Positions 17,199 through 25,914 of a stretch of 64,000 nucleotides of DNA are shown here, one piece after another. The DNA is from Gulosibacter molinativorax. Its GTDB lineage: Bacteria; Actinomycetota; Actinomycetes; Actinomycetales; Microbacteriaceae. The stretch spans positions 1,736,001 through 1,800,000 of the forward strand of contig NZ_CP028426.1 of NCBI RefSeq assembly GCF_003010915.2, in the 5' to 3' direction. The position numbers and the translations under genes were made by a program. The notes under the pieces were generated by a model that worked only from the letters and a program-made list of their open reading frames with translations, searched no databases and had not been told where the DNA came from. Numbering within the stretch: position 1 is the stretch's first letter; each line of letters begins with the position of its first letter.

Positions 17199-20100
17199 AT
17201 GGCACTCGCAGTCAAACGAACAACTAAGTGGATATCAAGCCTAAGTATTGCAGCTGCCGTGCTGCTGGCTGGGATCGTAGCTATCCTGCAAGTAAACCGC
17301 AATGTCGACCCCGCTCACGCCGCTGGCCCCATGACCTTCGAGCTCTTTGCCACGCACCCGTACGCCAGTAAGTCCGGCTACGATAACACCTCCACCAACT
17401 ACTACACCGGCGCCGAGCTCTGCCCAGCGAGTGGCGGCCAGACGTTCTGTCCAGCCGGACAAACCATCACCGACATGGAAGTCACCGAAGATGGCGAACT
17501 AATCGCAGGCTATGGCGATTGGAACAGCAATGTCGATTCCTTCGGCGTGGCGGATGGCCGTGTTGGGGTTGTGCCACTCAATCTTGCCACCGGCACCTGG
17601 GGCGATATGTTCTACGCCGGAAGCGAAGCAATTGATAAGGTCCGCAAGATCAACGGCAAACTATACATCCCGACCACCGACCCTTCAGACAGAGCTGCAA
17701 CTGGCAATGCCGGCGGCAACATCAGCGGCTATATCACGAACGAAACGGGTGATTGGAGTTTTGTACGCAATGGATCACCAAGTAATGAACATACCTTTGA
17801 CATTGCCTTTCTGGGGGAAGATGACATCTTCACTGCAGGCGCACGACCAATGAGCGGCGGAGATATCTCTAGCGTCCGCCATTCTGCTGACGGCGGTATA
17901 GCATGGCAGGATTCTCTAGCTGGAACCAATTATGCAGGGTATGACAGATTTTACTGGATCCACGAGATTAACGACAAGATCTATACTCGATCAAGCCATA
18001 GTGGTATCGCACGGTCGTTTGACGGCAGCACTTGGGTGGATGAGCCAGGAATAACCTGCACGGGCTACACGATTTCATCTATCACGGTAGTTTTTGAGGA
18101 CAAGCTGATCTGTGGTGCAGGCTTCGGTCGAATCAAGGTATCGAACACGACAAGCACGTGGCAGGTGAGGTATCACCCTGAGTCAGATTCTTCAATTCTG
18201 GATACGTATGTTTCAGAAGATGGATTTCTCTACATACTCAGCACCTCTGGGCTAAGCCGCACGAACTCTCTGGCGAGCGGAGAGTGGGAGCTCTTAGAGG
18301 TCGAAATCCCATCGAACGCAAGCGCTTTGACGGTCCATGGCGACAGCATTTACCTAGGTAACAATCAAGGTCAGATCCTCAAGTCAACGATGAGCCTCTC
18401 GGAAACATCAACCACAGTTTTCGATAACGGCCACTCCGGGACCAATGCTTGCTTTATTGTCGGCACTGGCGGCCTTGCGAGTCAAATCACTGGGTTCGAC
18501 AAGACGATCGAAGGCTGTGACGTCACCGAACTTGTGATACCGAGTGAAATCGACGGAACCACCATTACATCCGTTTCCAATACTGCTTTCCAGAACAAGG
18601 GGTTCGAGAGCGTATATATACCTAGTTCAATAACATCATTTCCCAAGCAGTCACTTGAAGGGAACTCAATATCTCAGCTTGAGGTCGACATGAAGTCAAT
18701 ACCGGCAAATGGGTTTTCTGGAATGGGAATCCGTAGTCTCGTCATTGGCGAGGAGGTTGAGTCCATCGGCAACAACGCATTCCAGAACAATGAACTAGGC
18801 TCCGTCACCATCCCAAGCTCCATTACTTCTATCGGCGCTTATACCTTTGCCAGCAATCGGCTAGCATCCGTCACCATGCCGGATAATATCACTTCAATAG
18901 GCGGCTATGCATTTCAAAACAACGAACTCACTTCAGTCACAATTCCCAATTCCGTCACCTCAATCAGCGGCGAAGCTTTCTATAACAACCAGCTCGCTTC
19001 CGTCACCATACCGGATTCTGTTACTTCTATTGGATTCCAAGCCTTCGCCAGTAATCAGCTCACCTCAGTCACCATCCCCAGCTCCGTCACCTCAATCGCT
19101 GGCCTTGCCTTCGCCAGCAACCAACTCACCTCCGTTACCATCCCAGACTCCGTCACCTCAATCGGTAACGCTGCCTTCGAGAACAACCAACTCACTTCTA
19201 TAGCTATCCCAAGCTCAGTTGTGTCGATTGCAGCTCACGCATTTGACTCAAATCCTTTGCTATCAGCGTCCATTCCAAACTCTGTTACTACGCTTGGCAA
19301 TCTTGCTTTTGGCTACAAAGTTTCAGAACTATTCATTGACATGACGGTCATACCCTCTAGTGTCTTCGCTAATGGAGGAATAAAAAAACTAACCATAGGT
19401 GAAAATGTGCAAGAAATTACTGGGGATTCTTTCGGATCCAATCCGCTTGAAGGTGTACATCTAAAAGGGAAAGCAGGTCTTGATCCCGATGCTTTTGCGA
19501 GCATGGCTCCACAGTCTGCCACTTCTGCTTTCTACTCTTGCATAAGTGAAATCACGCCGTATCCTTCTGACTACTCTGCATTCATCCCTTGCTACAACCA
19601 AGTATTCTCTTCGACTCAGGGTGCCTTTGTTCGCATCTACACACCATTCCCAGAGTTCTATGCATCAACAATATCGGAGCGGTTTACCTATGAATCGCAC
19701 TTTGCACTAATGATTGGGGCCGAGAACCCACCTATCGTCGGTGGCTACTTGATCAATCCCGCCGCCGTCTCCATCGAATACCGCGACATCAACGGCAATA
19801 CCATTCAGCAGGGTCGTAAGACTACTGGCGATGGGCTTTATGACTACAGTCTTCAATCTCTCTTCGCTGCTCACCCAGATGCCACCGACGAAGATCTCGC
19901 AAGTATTTACTACCGCATCGGTCAAACCGTCACCCTCGATGCGCCAGCTATCCCCGGTTTCGTCACCCCAGTCGCCTTTGCCATGACATTGAATGACGAA
20001 ACCAATACTCACACCTTCATTTATCTAACGCAGGCTCAGGTAGACGAGGGCTACACCATTAGCCCTGACGGTAAAGTTATTGCTCCAAATGGCGAGCCGT

Positions 20101-20237
20101 TTGTACCGGGAGCACCGAACACTGGGCTACCCAGGATCGCTCGCAACGCCTCTGGATCCGTACTTGTTCTAGTCTCTGCAATCGCAATTGGTTTCATCGG
20201 CTGGCGTCGACTTCGTTACAGTCGCTCTCGGAGCTAA
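17199..20237 (+). CDS. Large cell-surface protein with BspA-type leucine-rich repeats
   Basis: 1,012 residues. Residues 1-42 are a signal peptide (KWISSLSIAAAVLLAGIVAIL, cut after AHA). Residues ~45-410 look like a beta-propeller of short sequence blades. Residues ~440-710 hold LRR_5/BspA repeats of about 23 residues (xLTSVTIPxSVTSIGxxAFxxN), best conserved at DNA 18,770-19,260. Residues ~845-945 form a MucBP-like domain (VSIEYRDINGNTIQQGRKTTGDG). The end has GAPNTGLPR, a hydrophobic helix and a basic tail (RRLRYSRSRS): a sortase-type anchor with PNTG instead of LPxTG. Likely an adhesin. GC content is lower than in the core, consistent with acquisition. Confidence 0.85.
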   Translation: MALAVKRTTKWISSLSIAAAVLLAGIVAILQVNRNVDPAHAAGPMTFELFATHPYASKSGYDNTSTNYYTGAELCPASGGQTFCPAGQTITDMEVTEDGELIAGYGDWNSNVDSFGVADGRVGVVPLNLATGTWGDMFYAGSEAIDKVRKINGKLYIPTTDPSDRAATGNAGGNISGYITNETGDWSFVRNGSPSNEHTFDIAFLGEDDIFTAGARPMSGGDISSVRHSADGGIAWQDSLAGTNYAGYDRFYWIHEINDKIYTRSSHSGIARSFDGSTWVDEPGITCTGYTISSITVVFEDKLICGAGFGRIKVSNTTSTWQVRYHPESDSSILDTYVSEDGFLYILSTSGLSRTNSLASGEWELLEVEIPSNASALTVHGDSIYLGNNQGQILKSTMSLSETSTTVFDNGHSGTNACFIVGTGGLASQITGFDKTIEGCDVTELVIPSEIDGTTITSVSNTAFQNKGFESVYIPSSITSFPKQSLEGNSISQLEVDMKSIPANGFSGMGIRSLVIGEEVESIGNNAFQNNELGSVTIPSSITSIGAYTFASNRLASVTMPDNITSIGGYAFQNNELTSVTIPNSVTSISGEAFYNNQLASVTIPDSVTSIGFQAFASNQLTSVTIPSSVTSIAGLAFASNQLTSVTIPDSVTSIGNAAFENNQLTSIAIPSSVVSIAAHAFDSNPLLSASIPNSVTTLGNLAFGYKVSELFIDMTVIPSSVFANGGIKKLTIGENVQEITGDSFGSNPLEGVHLKGKAGLDPDAFASMAPQSATSAFYSCISEITPYPSDYSAFIPCYNQVFSSTQGAFVRIYTPFPEFYASTISERFTYESHFALMIGAENPPIVGGYLINPAAVSIEYRDINGNTIQQGRKTTGDGLYDYSLQSLFAAHPDATDEDLASIYYRIGQTVTLDAPAIPGFVTPVAFAMTLNDETNTHTFIYLTQAQVDEGYTISPDGKVIAPNGEPFVPGAPNTGLPRIARNASGSVLVLVSAIAIGFIGWRRLRYSRSRS

Positions 20238-20311
20238 CTTGCGATGGCAGACAAGGTTCCCTCACACCCGGAGCCACAATTGAGTTGTCAACAGATTGCT
20301 ACGATCCCGGC

Positions 20312-21868
20312 ATGAGCAACGCGTTTACCCGTGAGGAAGCGGCTGCAGCAGTCCACTGGTATATACCGCTCCCCGAAGCAATCCGCCCTCCTAATGATCA
20401 GATACGGAACACTCGCTACGAGGATCTACCAATTGAAGGCACCGAAACACTCACCGTTTCGCTCTATCCGCGATTTGTTGAAACTACGATGCCATCGCCA
20501 AATGAGTTTGACATCGCCATGCAAGCACTCCGGCAAAGCATTCCGAACAATCTGCAACCGCCTGTCGACCGGAGCCATGACGAGCCACGCGTTCCGTGGC
20601 ATTCAACGGTGATCGAAGCCGTAGCCATATTTCACGACACGCTGGCGCCCTCGGAGAAGGCAATCAGCGACGCCTTCGACCACGCACTGGAGCAAATTCG
20701 CCAGCTTCAGCGAGCGTTCTACGTGGCCACCAAGTATCCGACGCCGCTCGTGACGCGCGAGCAACTACCGAGTTTCGTGCCGCAGCTCCGGCGAATCGTC
20801 CGCGCCTCGAACTCTGGATTTCCAGGGCAGGAAGGGATCTTCCTTGTGCATTTCAACACGGCTCGCGGCTCCACTTTCACCGAACCGCTCACTGACACCG
20901 AAGAGCGCTCATTCCGCGCCGTCCTCCAAGCTCCGGACCGACCCTTCTTCGACTACGCCGACCTCCGCCGAGATGCGGTAGTCGCACTGGAGTACTACGG
21001 CAACTACCGGGATGCCGTCCTCACGGCAGCCACCGCTTCTGAGGTTCTCCTCGACACGCTTTTGATCTGCCTGGACTGGGAAGACCAACGCACACCCGAA
21101 GAAGCCGCCCAACAGTTCCAAGACGCTCGCATGATCTCCTCGCGCGTGAAGGCGCTCTATGACCGTCGTCTCAAGGGGCGATGGGAGATTGGGGGAAGCG
21201 GCCCCATTGCGACTTGGTACAAGGACACGATGCTGCTGCGTAACCGAATCGTGCATGGCGGCTTCTCCCCCAGCTCAGAATTGGCGCAGAAGGCGATCGA
21301 CGGCGTTGCGCTCCTTGAGTCTTTCGTGACTGATCAGCTCACCAAGCCCCAGATATTGAGTTCCTATCTCCATACTGCCTATTCATTAGTGGGCTATCCA
21401 GGTCTCGAGCGCCGCAACCTTCTTTCTAAGCGACGCTTGGAAGTGTTGGAACCGATTATCGAAGACAGCGACTGGTCCGACCGGCTGACCCGATATCGCA
21501 CGGCGGTGGCGATGGATCGTGAGCGGCGCGACGACGCACTTCCAGCCCCTGATGTGGCGAGTGCCAGACTCCAGCTGATCGTGAACCCAGACGCCAACAG
21601 ATCATGGGCATTGTGGAGCAAAGAAACCGGCTTGGCAGCCGAGGTATTAGAGGCGGAAGCCTTGAGCACGCTCAGTGATGAATCAAGAGAAAATCTTGAT
21701 AGTCACCGGGAGCAGTTCGAGCGCGAAGCCAAAGAACAGGCAATCGTCGTTGACGTCAAACGCAACAGCGGTCCAGTGGTCCAAGGTGAGTGGGTGCTTG
21801 AATACCATCTGATCCCTACGCTTTCGGTCATGCGTGCTTACGAAGGTGACTCGACGCTGAAAGGTTAG
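20312..21868 (+). CDS. Unknown protein with an RNxxxH (HEPN-type) motif
   Basis: From ATG 20,312 (TACGAT 6 nt upstream, leaderless layout; a TTG at 20,285 is the alternative) 518 residues. No signal peptide. Around residue 310 it has LLRNRIVHGGFSP within predicted helices: RNRIVH matches the R-N-x3-H active site of HEPN ribonucleases, followed by a helix (LAQKAIDGVALLESFV) as in such domains. The N-terminal ~230 residues are mixed and unrecognised. HEPN proteins often serve in abortive infection and toxin systems; that role here is an inference from motif and location in an island with restriction genes. Confidence 0.6.
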   Translation: MSNAFTREEAAAAVHWYIPLPEAIRPPNDQIRNTRYEDLPIEGTETLTVSLYPRFVETTMPSPNEFDIAMQALRQSIPNNLQPPVDRSHDEPRVPWHSTVIEAVAIFHDTLAPSEKAISDAFDHALEQIRQLQRAFYVATKYPTPLVTREQLPSFVPQLRRIVRASNSGFPGQEGIFLVHFNTARGSTFTEPLTDTEERSFRAVLQAPDRPFFDYADLRRDAVVALEYYGNYRDAVLTAATASEVLLDTLLICLDWEDQRTPEEAAQQFQDARMISSRVKALYDRRLKGRWEIGGSGPIATWYKDTMLLRNRIVHGGFSPSSELAQKAIDGVALLESFVTDQLTKPQILSSYLHTAYSLVGYPGLERRNLLSKRRLEVLEPIIEDSDWSDRLTRYRTAVAMDRERRDDALPAPDVASARLQLIVNPDANRSWALWSKETGLAAEVLEAEALSTLSDESRENLDSHREQFEREAKEQAIVVDVKRNSGPVVQGEWVLEYHLIPTLSVMRAYEGDSTLKG

Positions 21869-21970
21869 CTATCTTCCTGTATCCCGAAACCCTACGTGCC
21901 AGGGTTGAGTGAGTCCACCGGTTCATAGCAAATCCGCCTCGTAGGGCGTGTTGAAGGATCCACCAACCTG

Positions 21971-22411
21971 ATGAGTAGCAATGCCCCAATCACCACGATC
22001 GATGTGGACAATGGAAGAGTGTCCGCTCCCTCGAATCCAACTGGCCCGACCCGTCGTCGGTCGTTCACCCCTGCCCAGAAACTCCAGTACCTGTCCGAGT
22101 ACGAGACCGCTTGCGAAACCGGGCAAGGCGGCGCGTTCCTGCGTCGGCATGGCCTCTACTCGTCATTGATGTCGGAATGGCGACGTCAACGTGACGCGGG
22201 CCTCCTCGAGGGCAAACAGCCCGGCGACACGGTCGGGGCACCCTCGCGGGAGCAAGCCGAGATCGCGCGGTTACGGCGAGAACTCGCCAAAGCCGAGCGG
22301 AAGCTTGCGACCACGGAAACGGCGTTAGACATCATGGGAAAAGCACACGCGCTCTTGGAACAACTCTCCGAGAGCGCGGACCCCGACCCGAAGCACAAGA
22401 AGCGCTCATGA
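21971..22411 (+). CDS. Transposase OrfA of IS copy A2
   Basis: 146 residues, the same as in copy A1: helix-turn-helix followed by a coiled-coil helix, ending in a basic KHKKRS. Overlaps OrfB by 4 nt (ATGA). Together the pair should supply transposition functions in trans for copy A1. Confidence 0.9.
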   Translation: MSSNAPITTIDVDNGRVSAPSNPTGPTRRRSFTPAQKLQYLSEYETACETGQGGAFLRRHGLYSSLMSEWRRQRDAGLLEGKQPGDTVGAPSREQAEIARLRRELAKAERKLATTETALDIMGKAHALLEQLSESADPDPKHKKRS

Positions 22412-23424
22412 ACACCTACCTCGAACTCACCGATGCCGGGGTCCCGACCCGGCAGGCTGCGACCTTGACTGGTGTGTCGCGGGCGACCGCGGCGCGGGCG
22501 ATCGCCCGCGCGAGGCGTCCTGACCCGGCGCCTGCTGGCCCGCGCCCGGTCCCGGTGAACAAGCTCTCGCTCGCGGAACGAGCCCGGATCTTGGCGGTGT
22601 TGAATAGCGAGGAGTTCGTGGATAAGCCGCCGTTACAGGTGTACGCGATCCTGCTGGAGCGGGGCGAGTATGTCGGGTCGGTGTCCACGATGTATCGCGT
22701 GCTGGGCGAGAACTCCTTGGTGCGGGAACGTCGCCGGCTTGCGACGCATCCGCCACGGAAGGTGCCGGAGTTGATCGCGACCGCGCCTGGGGAAGTTTTC
22801 TCGTGGGATATTACGAAGCTCCCGGGGCCGGTGAAGGGCACGTATTACGACGCGTACGTGATGATCGATATTTTCTCCCGCTATATCGTGGGCGCGATCG
22901 TGCATTCCTGCGAGGACGGGGTCCTCGCCAAAGAGATGATGCTGGACGCGTTCGGGATCCACGGCACCCCGCAGGTCGTGCATTCTGATGGTGGCCCATC
23001 GATGACTTCGAAAACGGTGCAGACGCTGCTGGCCGATCTTGGGGTGGTGCGGTCGCGTTCCCGCCCGCACGTGTCGAATGATAATCCGTATTCGGAAGCG
23101 CTCTTCAAGACGATGAAATACCTGCCGGAGTTCCCTGACCGGTTCTCGTCACTGGTCCATGCGCGGCAGTTCCTGGACGAGTTCGTGCATGCCTATAACC
23201 ATCATCACCGGCATTCCGGGATCGGGATGCATACGCCTGCGGATGTGCATTACGGGCTTGCTGACATGGTTGATCGAGACCGTGACGCGACCCTGGACGC
23301 TGCTCGTCGAGCGCATCCGGAACGCTTCGGTACCCGAGCACAGGCCCGTCCGAAGATTCTTGAGCGGGAACCGGCGGCGTGGATCAACCCGCCATCTGTC
23401 GACGAGATCGAATTAGCTGCCTAA
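22408..23424 (+). CDS. Transposase OrfB of IS copy A2 (intact)
   Basis: 338 residues. N-terminal HTH (RQAATLTGVSRATAARAIARA), then an rve-type DDE core: FSWDITKLPGPVKG (Asp), VVHSDGGPSMTSK (Asp) and SNDNPYSEALFKTMKY (Glu, 35 residues on), then YNHHHRHSGIGMHTPADVHYG. This is the full-length reference for the broken A1 copy. Confidence 0.92.
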   Translation: MNTYLELTDAGVPTRQAATLTGVSRATAARAIARARRPDPAPAGPRPVPVNKLSLAERARILAVLNSEEFVDKPPLQVYAILLERGEYVGSVSTMYRVLGENSLVRERRRLATHPPRKVPELIATAPGEVFSWDITKLPGPVKGTYYDAYVMIDIFSRYIVGAIVHSCEDGVLAKEMMLDAFGIHGTPQVVHSDGGPSMTSKTVQTLLADLGVVRSRSRPHVSNDNPYSEALFKTMKYLPEFPDRFSSLVHARQFLDEFVHAYNHHHRHSGIGMHTPADVHYGLADMVDRDRDATLDAARRAHPERFGTRAQARPKILEREPAAWINPPSVDEIELAA

Positions 23425-23606
23425 CACCCACCGGCCTCATTCACCTTGACAAATACCGAAACGACGCTTGCATCTGAATTCTGCGTGCGTATAACTAATC
23501 TCACGCTCCCAGATCTTCACGGAGCCGATCAGTTCGTTAGTGCGCTGCGGCCTTTCAGACAATCTCATCCCGAGATTGCCGGCCGCTTGCACCAAGGAGG
23601 TGTGTC

Positions 23607-23936
23607 ATGACAGATAGCAGTGGCGCGGTTGGTCCTACCTATCGCGTGCTTTCCGTCCGGATGGATGAGGACACCCGAGCCCAGCTCGAAGTTCTTGCCC
23701 AGCTCAATGAGCGCAGCGTTACCGAGGAGACTCGCGTTGCGCTCGAACACTGGGTTGAAATAGCCAAGTCCGATGTAGCCATCCACAAGCGAGCCGAAGA
23801 AGTTCGCCTCGCAATCGAGCGGGAAGCCGAAGCCAAACGCAACGCCATATCTGCCATCTTTGGCAGTGAGGCGAAAGCGCATGCAAAGGCCTCCCCTCCT
23901 ACCCGATCTACTGGTGGCAAACCAGCCGCCAATTGA
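23607..23936 (+). CDS. Ribbon-helix-helix-like DNA-binding protein
   Basis: 109 residues with AAGGAGG 6 nt before the ATG. Residues 12-50 (YRVLSVRMDEDTRAQLEVLAQLNERSVTEETRVALEHW) fit the beta-alpha-alpha RHH (Arc/CopG) fold. A charged helix (KRAEEVRLAIEREAEAKRNA) and a disordered tail follow. RHH proteins act as antitoxins or plasmid copy/transfer repressors. No toxin partner is seen beside it. First gene of the integrative element after the IS. Confidence 0.65.
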   Translation: MTDSSGAVGPTYRVLSVRMDEDTRAQLEVLAQLNERSVTEETRVALEHWVEIAKSDVAIHKRAEEVRLAIEREAEAKRNAISAIFGSEAKAHAKASPPTRSTGGKPAAN

Positions 23937-23984
23937 TCACCTTGCTCCCCTGCCGTGCAGCCTCATGCACGCAGGAGAGCCCAC

Positions 23985-24025
23985 GCCTCGTCAGGGTGAC
24001 TTCGGTCACCTGACGAGGCATTTTT
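23985..24025. terminator. Strong hairpin terminator between convergent genes
   Basis: GCCTCGTCAGG(G)TGAC pairs with GGTCACCTGACGAGGC around a short TTC loop and is followed by TTTTT on the plus strand. It ends the RHH gene and lies just beyond the stop of the convergent gene at 24,034. Confidence 0.85.
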
Positions 24026-24033
24026 CATTCTCT

Positions 24034-24993
24034 CTACCAGCTCCAGGCGAGGCCGCTAAACAACCCTCCGTGGACATCACGCATTCGCAAGCTCGCGACA
24101 CCACGCTCATCCATCTCGACGGCGGTGTACTCGTTACCGGATTCTGGAATAGCAAATGGACTGACCTGATCGAACTTCCAAATTGACTTCGGCCGGTCCC
24201 CGATAAACCCAACTTGAATCGACGCGAGCAACGACCGCTGATGAAACGCACGAGCAGCCAGCCGGTGTGAGCGTGGTTCCACGACGTCAGTCGGACGCAG
24301 CGAGAATCGAATGTCATAGCCCTCGCCGCGACGCATCGGCTCCACTTCCGTACGCTCAGCATTCAAATGCCAGAAATGATCGTTCCACCCCGCGCCCTCC
24401 ACCGCGCGGGTATTTATCTTGAACGCACCACCAGGATATGGAATGGCTTCCGCTGGATACGAACGCGAAATGGTCAGATAGTCCATCTCCTCAAAGGTGG
24501 CCACAAACCGGTAGTGCTCGCGGGTTTCCTTCCACTTACGGTTCTCGATCACGATCAAGGTTGAGGTCTGCTCGTAGATGATGCCGTTATGCATATCCGG
24601 CACCTCCAGCGTGTACGGCGATTGCGCATACCGGCCAGTCACGAGCCGTGACAGGAGATGTTCGAGCGCTGGCAATTCCCGGGACGCCACGGTTTCAGTG
24701 CCGCGATCAATCTTCGTCCCGTGAATCTTTCGCCGTTCCAGGAGACGGGCCACACCTTCGGTCTCCGGACTCAGTGCAAAGACATCGAGCAGCAGCGCTG
24801 CCTCATCGTCATCGAGCGTGTGAATCGCCGAGATGAAGCGGTGACGGAGCCGCTCAAAGGAATCACCTCCGCCATCCAGCACCGCAAGAAGTATCGAGCG
24901 GGGCTGTACTCGTCGAGCAACGAAACCTTCGTTTTTCCGGAGCAGCGAGATCTCTGCCAGCAAGTCGTCGCTCTGGATATCTGTCAGCGCCAT
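24034..24993 (-). CDS. Hypothetical protein (319 aa)
   Basis: Starts at ATG 24,993 (GAGGAG 9 nt upstream); a longer frame reaches 25,047 but lacks a ribosome site. Soluble, no signal peptide, mixed alpha/beta, many Trp/Tyr in the C-terminal half. No motif recognised. The N-terminal part (TDIQSDDLLAEISLLRKNEGFVARRV) looks helical. The upstream region, shared with the divergent lipoprotein gene, contains a tandem TTCCAACTTTT repeat (25,031-25,052) that may be a binding site. Confidence 0.6.
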   Translation of the reverse strand: MALTDIQSDDLLAEISLLRKNEGFVARRVQPRSILLAVLDGGGDSFERLRHRFISAIHTLDDDEAALLLDVFALSPETEGVARLLERRKIHGTKIDRGTETVASRELPALEHLLSRLVTGRYAQSPYTLEVPDMHNGIIYEQTSTLIVIENRKWKETREHYRFVATFEEMDYLTISRSYPAEAIPYPGGAFKINTRAVEGAGWNDHFWHLNAERTEVEPMRRGEGYDIRFSLRPTDVVEPRSHRLAARAFHQRSLLASIQVGFIGDRPKSIWKFDQVSPFAIPESGNEYTAVEMDERGVASLRMRDVHGGLFSGLAWSW

Positions 24994-25030
24994 CGACACT
25001 GTCTCCTCGGTAGATCGAGGAACATCCCTG

Positions 25031-25052
25031 TTCCAACTTTTTTCCAACTTTT
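25031..25052. repeat. Tandem TTCCAACTTTT repeat in a divergent intergenic region
   Basis: Two copies of TTCCAACTTTT directly adjoining, between the divergent genes at 24,034 and 25,139. Possible operator; no other signal seen in 24,994-25,138. Confidence 0.45.
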
Positions 25053-25138
25053 CAGCAGACTAGCCCGAATTCCTACGGTGGAATCACCACCACAACAGCG
25101 GTGGGACACAGAAACCACCCGACAGAAACGAGCTACTC

Positions 25139-25909
25139 GTGAACCCCGAATTTCGTACCCGCGGCGCTCGCACGCGGCTCGCCCCATTGGCACTACTTGC
25201 CCTGACCGCAACCGGACTGACAGGCTGCACTCTCGCCCACGCACCCGCCTCCGTAGAGTGCCCCGGCCAGCCACTGGTGTCGTTCGTCGCGATCGATGGC
25301 AGCGGCTCGAGCCGAACATCGACGATCTACGAAGAACGCTTGGCGGTCATTGAGGACATCGCTCATCGCACGGCGCTCTGTAACGGTCGACTCACCGTGA
25401 CCGGGTTTTCCGTCAGTTCCAGCGCCACCGTCACGCTCCTCGATCACACCTTCGCGGTGAAGGGCTCTACCGATCGCGCTCGAGCCCGCAAGGCACCTGA
25501 AGCAGTGGAACCCGTCATGGAAGACATTCGTGCCAGCTATGACGCAAGTCTGGCAAGCCTGTCGAACTCGGGCACCGATGTGCTCGGCGCCTACCAACAG
25601 GTGGCCGATTATAAGCACCAGCTCCCCACCGAAGCCGCGCTCGAAGCCACCATCCTGACCGACGGGCTACAAAACATGGATGCCCTGGCTCTGGATCCCG
25701 CGAATCTCGACAGGGAAACCACCGAGTCGCTCGTCGAAGACCTGGATCTTCCCGACCTTGCGGGAGTCACCATCACTCTCTCGGGCGTGGGACAGGTATC
25801 GGGGACGCCACTAACTTCCACCGAAACCGCCGGGCTTATCGAGTTCTACGACCTTGTGTGTCAGAACACCAATGCAGCCAGTTGCCTCACCGTGACGGAC
25901 TGGAGGTAG
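25139..25909 (+). CDS. Lipoprotein with a von Willebrand A-like domain
   Basis: 256 residues from GTG. Signal peptide ending in the lipobox LTGC (Cys about residue 26). After that, SFVAIDGSGSSR supplies the DxSxS of a metal-ion-dependent adhesion site near residue 45, and AALEATILTDGLQN the later Asp near 175, so a VWA fold on the outer face of the membrane is likely. The stop lies 5 nt before the ATG of the next gene, which encodes a membrane protein. Substrate or ligand unknown. Confidence 0.7.
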   Translation: MNPEFRTRGARTRLAPLALLALTATGLTGCTLAHAPASVECPGQPLVSFVAIDGSGSSRTSTIYEERLAVIEDIAHRTALCNGRLTVTGFSVSSSATVTLLDHTFAVKGSTDRARARKAPEAVEPVMEDIRASYDASLASLSNSGTDVLGAYQQVADYKHQLPTEAALEATILTDGLQNMDALALDPANLDRETTESLVEDLDLPDLAGVTITLSGVGQVSGTPLTSTETAGLIEFYDLVCQNTNAASCLTVTDWR

Positions 25910-25914
25910 ACATC

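Larger units (their letters stand above)
21890..23458 (+). mobile_element. IS3-like element, copy A2 (intact)
   Basis: 1,569 bp, starting CCCTACGTGCC and ending AAATACCG, with imperfect inverted repeats, flanked by a 3-bp duplication AAA (21,887-21,889 and 23,459-23,461). Sequence agrees with copy A1 wherever both can be compared, so the duplication is recent. Confidence 0.93.

Noticed and set aside
18770..19260. Regular ~69-bp repeats as a CRISPR-like array
   Set aside because: They lie in frame in the surface protein and encode LRR_5 repeats of 23 residues; spacers are not unique.
11385..23458. Composite transposon formed by the two IS A copies
   Set aside because: Each copy has its own 3-bp duplication (CTT and AAA), so they inserted separately; a composite unit would show the duplication only at the outer ends.
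23607..23936. A toxin-antitoxin pair with the RHH protein as antitoxin
   Set aside because: No toxin-like gene is adjacent; the next gene is convergent and unrelated in size and layout.
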